Notes under the pieces: model-generated
The model's input: the letters and a program-made list of their open reading frames with translations, nothing else
Database searches by the model: none
What the model was told of the DNA's origin: nothing
In this document: positions 59,545 to 64,000 of the stretch, in pieces
Layout of the letters: every line of letters begins with the position of its first letter
Position numbering within the stretch: the stretch's first letter is position 1
NCBI GenBank assembly: GCA_024803745.1
Contig: JANJXV010000013.1
Coordinates: 17,318,501 to 17,382,500, forward strand
Direction: 5' to 3'
Source of the DNA: Megascapheus bottae
Lineage: Eukaryota; Chordata; Mammalia; Rodentia; Geomyidae
DNA: 64,000 bases
Program-made: the position numbers and the translations under genes

Positions 59545-60115
59545 GAAAAATTATTTTTTAAAATTATTATTACAGGAGCTGGGAGTTTGGCCTAGTTATA
59601 GAGTGCTTGTCTAGCATGCACAAAGACCCGAGTTTGATTCCTTGGTACCACATATATAGAAAAAAGCCAGAAGTGGTGCTGAGGCTCAAGTGATAGAGCT
59701 CTAGCCTAGCCTTGAGAAAGCACAAGGACAGTGCTCAAGCCCTGAACTCAAGCCCCAGGACAGGCAAAAAATTTTATTACAAAGGTACAGAGGGGCTGCA
59801 GTTACATGAGTCAGATAAAGAGCCACCAGGCCCAGCTAAAGAGTACATTACTTTTTTTGACAATGTCATCCTTTCCCTTACATTCTCCCAGTTTTCCCCT
59901 CCCCTGCCCCCCACACAAGTTGTACATTTCATTGTCAACATAGTGTCTAGTGTGTGCCACCGCTGCATCTGTTTACCCTTTGTCCCTTCATTTCTATGCC
60001 TCCCCTTACCCTCCTAAAGACAGATAAGTGAACAAACAAGACAAACAGAAAATAAAAACATCAACAAAAGGCCCCTTGTTTCCATTTCCTGAAGTTCATT
60101 TCAATAAATATTATT
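59545..60115 (-). mobile_element. L1 3'-end fragment (antisense) split by a SINE
   Basis: Right of the SINE, TTATTACAAAGGTACAGAGG, GAGTACATTACTTTTTTTGA and CCTTGTTTCCATTTCCTGAA match L1 tail modules. The SINE at about 59575-59773 interrupts its extreme 3' end. Confidence 0.8.
59567..59781 (+). mobile_element. IDL-Geo-like SINE nested in an L1 tail (plus orientation)
   Basis: GAGCTGGGAGTTTGGCCTAG, GAGTTTGATTCCTTGGTACC and GAACTCAAGCCCCAGGACAG define it. TTATTACA repeats at 59567-59574 and 59774-59781. Confidence 0.9.
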
Positions 60116-60127
60116 TTGTACTTTGTG

Positions 60128-60580
60128 AAGAATGATTTTTTTTTTATCATAGAGCTTGAACTCTGGGCCTGGGCGCTGTCCCTGAGCTCAGCTCATGGCT
60201 ACCACCCTACCTTTGAGCCACAGCCCCACTCCCCGTTTTCTAGTGATTAATTGAAGATAAAGAGTCTCATGGTCTTTAGTGTCTGGGCTGGCTTTGAACC
60301 TCGATCCTCCGATCTCAGCCTCCTGAGTAGCTAGGATTACAGGTGTGAGCCCTACCCTTGGACCTGGGCATTGTCCCTGAGCTCTTCAGCTCAAGGCTAC
60401 TGCCCTACCCCTTGAACCTTAGCCTCACTTCCTATTTTCTAGAGGTTAATTAGAGATGAGTCTCACGGACTTTAGTGCCTGGGCTGGCTTTGAACCTCGA
60501 TCCTCAGATCTCAGCCTCCTGAGAGTACTCCTAGGAGTACAGGCTTGAACCACCACACCTGGTAAGAATGATTTTTTTTT
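60128..60580 (-). mobile_element. Head-to-tail pair of B1-headed SINEs inside one TSD (antisense)
   Basis: Copy one (about 60145-60350) and copy two (about 60351-60563) both carry the GGTTAATT-type linker and the CAGCCTCCTGAG B1 head. AAGAATGATTTTTTTTT occurs at 60128-60144 and 60564-60580, and no separate duplication is seen between the copies. Confidence 0.9.
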
Positions 60581-61454
60581 AAGAGGCAGATTTTCTGTAT
60601 TATTTTTTATTATGCCCTTTCCCCTTACAAAACTAAGCTCATATCAAATGCACAATGTTATAACCTAGCTTTTCTTTGTGTTATTGATTTTGTAAAACAA
60701 CTAAGCCATTGTAAAATAATCGAGTACTTACCACTCCTTAGCTGGACACTGACTAGATACTAGGAATACAGAAGTGAAGAGATCAGGCTTTACTGAAGTC
60801 CCTATTCTTATAGAGAGCACACCAAAGAGCCAGAGCAAGAGTGAGCCAACAGTAAAGAAGTGAACAAACTATTTCAGGTGGTGGTAAGTGCTACCAGTAA
60901 GGACTCTGTGGTCCAGAGGAAACTAGGGAGGGAAGCACGCAGATACCTGGAGAAGTGCATTCCAGGCTGGGGAGGTGGTTAGTGCAGCCCACATTGAAAC
61001 AAGAGTGTGCTCAGTGTGTGGGGGGGGGCGAGGGAGCCTCAACCCTGCAGTCAGTGCTGTGGAGAAAGGAAGCCAGGGTTGCAGCTACCTTGAGAAGTGG
61101 GGGAAGAGGAGTGTCCTGAATGGGAGGGGTATGTAGCACAGATGTTTTCAGGGATTCGTAATTTGAAACTCTGTCCCAAAGACATGATTAATGAAAGAGT
61201 GTCCAGTCTAAGATTCTGCACCAAACTATGAAATCACAAACTTTTGATCCAGAAACCTGTGAGATTGAACTAATACATTCCTGTTCAGAGGGGATTCCAA
61301 ATTAATAAAGAAGTCTATGCAATCATGCTTTCTTTCACATCCATGATTTTAAAAAAATTCCAAATTATTAAATTATCTTCATTTAAATAATGCTAACGTA
61401 ATCAGAAACCTATTTACCAGAAAGTTAGAAGTTGACCTTAGTATTTTTGTTTAT
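60581..61454. other. No gene recognised; ancient repeat relic
   Basis: About 60720-61000 (GGACACTGACTAGATACTAG GAATACAG, then GTGGTAAGTGCTACCAGTAA) resembles an old mammalian interspersed repeat. A G-rich run lies at 61019-61031. Confidence 0.45.
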
Positions 61455-61550
61455 TTCAGTTTTGTGGTACTAGATTAGGACTCAGGGCCTCAAGCTTGCT
61501 AGGCCACCACTCTACCACTTGAACCACACCTCCAACAACCCTAGTGGTTT
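61455..61550 (-). mobile_element. ID-like SINE monomer (antisense)
   Basis: GACTCAGGGCCTCAAGCTTGC and CACTCTACCACTTGAACCAC are the complement of an ID head, diverged. Confidence 0.6.
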
Positions 61551-62549
61551 CTGTTATGCCTGGAGCCTGTGGGCACACTCTCAGAGCCGCAGTTCTGTGC
61601 TCACTTCTAATCCTGTGGCTGGTGGAGCTGGTTAGGCGATCAGCCACATCTGCCTCTTGCTCAATCCACGCAGCAGCTTAGCCTGATTGGATTAATTGCA
61701 GCCCTTGGCCCAGAATGCTTTCCTGGGTCTATTTGTAGAAGATCAAGACCAATCACACATAGCAAAATACTTTGTTTCCAGGATTAAATAAAAACAAAAT
61801 TAAAACCTTTTTTATCTTCATGGTAATTTAATTTTGACAAGGCAAAGATTTTTATCCTTTTTAACCTCTAATTTGATACCCCAAAACCTAAAATTATGCC
61901 TAACATGAAGTAGGGACTTAACAAACACTTGTCTTTGTTAAATTGAAGTCCTTCCCATTCTTGGATCTTTATTCATTTTGCCCCAATTTTCTATACCTTT
62001 CTCCATTCATTTGTAAGACTCAGAGTAAACACTTGAGGTTTGTAAGGCCCCTGCCGCCTTCTGTCTTATGTGCAGTTGAATCTGTGAGCCATAGAATGCT
62101 AGAGATTATGTATTACTCCTCAGGGTACCAGAGTTCTTGGGCCCAGATATGGTGCAGCTATAGAGGTGTTTGTCTTCATTAATCATAAGACACCTCTCCA
62201 AACAGGAACTCTAGATCCCTGGAAGCAGAACCACCCTTCAAATCCCACTTTTACAAATGGAACTGCCAATTGAAGTGGCAAGGGCTACTGAAAGTATTGA
62301 CCAAGGAAAAGGCAAACAGTCAAAACCCCAGAAAGGCTTGTTGTTTCAGATGGGCCTCTTTGACAGAAGGAGCCCCTTTGGGAGTTGAAATGGAACTCTT
62401 AGTACATCTCAATTTCATGTATATGTTTTAATAATTCATTGATGATTGGAGAATATTAAAATGCTTAAAATAGCAGGGTTAATTTGTAGTCAACCATTTT
62501 CAAATTGGAACTTTGTCGTTCAAAAAGTTTATTTAAACCCTCATAGGCG
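61551..62549. other. No gene recognised; L2/MIR-end relic
   Basis: ATGCCTAACATGAAGTAGGG followed by ACTTAACAAACACTTGTC (about 61890-61935) resembles the shared L2/MIR 3' end. The rest is unassigned. Confidence 0.4.
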
Positions 62550-62551
62550 CA

Positions 62552-62777
62552 TTAACCTTAATTTTTTTTTTTTTTTGCCAGTCCTGGGCTTGGGCTCAGA
62601 GCCTGAGCACTGTCCTTGGACTTTCTCAAGGCTAGAGCTCTACCACTTGAGCCTCAGCACCACTTCCAGCTTTTTGCTATGTATGTGGGTTACCGAGGAA
62701 TCGAACCCGGGTCTTTGTGCATGCTAGGCAAGCACTCTACCACTAGGCCAAACTCCCAGTCTTAATCTTAACTTTTT
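62552..62777 (-). mobile_element. IDL-Geo-like SINE with imperfect 16-bp TSD (antisense)
   Basis: TTAACCTTAATTTTTT (62552) and TTAATCTTAACTTTTT (62762) flank a near-consensus copy (ACCGAGGAATCGAACCCGGG). Confidence 0.92.
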
Positions 62778-62908
62778 AATGCTTCCTCTATCATTCCATT
62801 ACAGCATGAGAAAAATTTGGGATAATATATGTGTAAAGGGCCAAATCTCTAACCAGAATGATATCAATTTATCAGCTGTTGATTTCTCTACTTGTAGATG
62901 GTACTTAT

Positions 62909-63115
62909 TCCCTTTTTTTTTTTTTTTTTTTTTTTTTTTGCCAGTCCTGGGGTTGGAACTCAGGGCCTGAGTGCTGTCCTTAGGCTTTCCTCAAGGGTAG
63001 TGTCCTACCACTTGAGCCACAGCACCACTTCCAGCTTTTCTGTATATATGGTACCAGGTCTTCATGCATGCTAGGCAAGCACTCTACCACTAGGCCAAAC
63101 TCCCAGCTCCCCTAT
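62909..63115 (-). mobile_element. IDL-Geo-like SINE with internal deletion (antisense)
   Basis: A long T-run leads to GCCAGTCCTGGGGTTGGAAC. The ID part runs from TATGGTACC directly into AGGTCTTCATGC, so about 17 bases including the B-box-like GAATCGAAC are missing. Confidence 0.92.
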
Positions 63116-63876
63116 ATTTCTTAATGAGGAAAAACAAGGAGGATCCCAAGAGAACGCTTGTGGTATCAACATAGGACATAATTTAATTCAGTTGCAACAC
63201 ATGGATTTTTACTAGTTAATATTTCCAATAAACAATCTCATTTTCCAATTTCCTCAGAGGGGAAAGTGACTTATTTTCTGCCACATATGTGCAATGTGGC
63301 TCTGTGTATATATGGCTTAGAGTCATGTTTTGACCTGCGAGGTACAAAAACCTTTCTAGAGCCAAGTTTTGTCAGTGCTAATGCACGCTTTTTACGTCCC
63401 ACATTCTTTAATTGCTTCAAAACACTTGCCTGATAGGTGTGCAGTCCTCACACCCTTATGAGAGAGGGAAGGTCATTGGTTGGTTCCATAGAAGTTTAGA
63501 TTGCTTTTCACATGAGGTGGCAGAAGTCCTGGCAAGTCAGCTGAGCTATGCCTTGAGGTTGGGCTGGCCTAAGGAGCAGGAGTCCAGCCCAGAGGCAGCT
63601 GTTTGTTGGGTGCTTTCCTCTTGAGTCTGTCAAAAGCAGGAAACGTGACCAACATCATTCAGCCAGTGGCGAAGGCTCCCTGGCAAGGTAAAAATTGAAC
63701 TGGAGTTGCCTTCATCTGGGACACTTTCTCTGCCCTGCTTTCACCTATGAGAAAGCCCATCCTTTGCCATGTGAATCAGGGGTATACTTTCAGTGCTCAA
63801 GTATGGTACAGTGGGGAGCTTTCCTGCCTCTCACACTCGCCAGCTCCTCCAGCTGTTGCTTTATTTCCCACAACAG
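63116..63876. other. Repeat-free flank upstream of the fourth coding exon
   Basis: No recognised repeat. The pyrimidine-rich stretch and AG at 63875-63876 form the acceptor. Open frames of 61-75 codons overlapping the exon are in other frames. Confidence 0.5.
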
Positions 63877-63990
63877 GTGAGTGTCCTCACAGACCAAGTA
63901 GAAGCCCAAGGAGAGAAGATTCGGGACTTAGAAGTGTGTCTGGAAGGACACCAGGTGAAACTCAATGCTGCTGAGGAAATGCTTCAACAG
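63877..63990 (+). CDS. PPFIBP2: Liprin-beta-2, fourth coding exon (residues 123-160)
   Basis: Thirty-eight codons encode VSVLTDQVEAQGEKIRDLEV and then CLEGHQVKLNAAEEMLQQ, a heptad-rich coiled-coil segment nearly identical to known liprin-beta-2 and close to liprin-beta-1. The acceptor is CACAACAG|G and the donor is CAG|GTAAGG, phase 0 at both ends. The exon itself begins GTGAGT, which mimics a donor, but the reading frame and the protein match require it to be exonic. Only 10 bases of the following intron are in the window. The remaining coiled coil and the three SAM domains lie beyond the right edge. Confidence 0.95.
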
Positions 63991-64000
63991 GTAAGGGCAG

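Larger units (their letters stand above)
58643..63876 (+). other. PPFIBP2: PPFIBP2 intron between third and fourth coding exons (5,234 bp)
   Basis: Bounded by GTAAGT at 58643 and CACAACAG at 63876, phase 0. It contains an L1 tail, three IDL-Geo-like SINEs and a B1-headed SINE pair. The last 760 bases are free of recognised repeats. Confidence 0.92.

Noticed and set aside
63877..63882. GTGAGT after an AG, which looks like a splice donor
   Set aside because: The liprin-beta-2 reading frame (VSVLTDQ) begins with these bases, so they are the first two codons of the exon and the preceding CAG is the acceptor.

Overview
The window is a piece of a mammalian nuclear genome, most likely from a rodent of the geomyoid lineage (kangaroo rats, pocket mice, pocket gophers). 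The lineage call rests on the young repeats. There are about thirteen copies of a dimeric ID-headed SINE resembling the IDL-Geo family described as restricted to Geomyoidea. A second SINE family has a B1 (7SL RNA-like) head, and there are many short L1 tails with the purine-rich 3' UTR usual in mammalian L1s. The species is an inference. The sequence has no bacterial gene organisation, and almost all short open reading frames in it are chance or repeat-derived.

One protein-coding gene is recognisable: the 5' part of PPFIBP2 (liprin-beta-2) on the plus strand. Four exons are visible: the exon with the start codon (13820-13918), then 26993-27207, 58556-58642 and 63877-63990. Reading phase carries across all three complete introns (13.1, 31.3 and 5.2 kb) and every splice site is GT-AG. 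Together they encode about the first 160 residues of a protein that is roughly 880 residues long in other mammals: the N-terminal region and the start of the coiled coil. Upstream non-coding exons and the promoter are not recognised, and the gene continues past the right edge.

Region by region: 1-13.8 kb is the upstream 5' intron or flank, with scattered old repeats and a few SINEs. 13.9-27 kb is an intron holding a 2-kb antisense L1 fragment with ORF2 coding remnants and several nested insertions. 27.2-58.5 kb is the largest intron. It contains a 12.6-kb block (about 32.36-45.0 kb) with none of the young SINEs or L1s that lie every 1-3 kb elsewhere, and this block holds three (GT)n tracts, a (CT)n/(TCTCC)n tract, a TATA-like site and a perfect 14-bp hairpin. 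58.6-64 kb holds the third and fourth exons with more SINE and L1 insertions.

The most informative non-gene structures are insertion histories readable from target-site duplications: an L1 tail that carried about 180 bp of downstream DNA (3' transduction, 48820-49276), a head-to-tail SINE pair inside a single target duplication (60128-60580), one target site present three times around an L1 and a SINE (19701-20126), and an L1 tail ending 90 bp upstream of a coding exon (26660-26902). I found no previously undescribed gene system.
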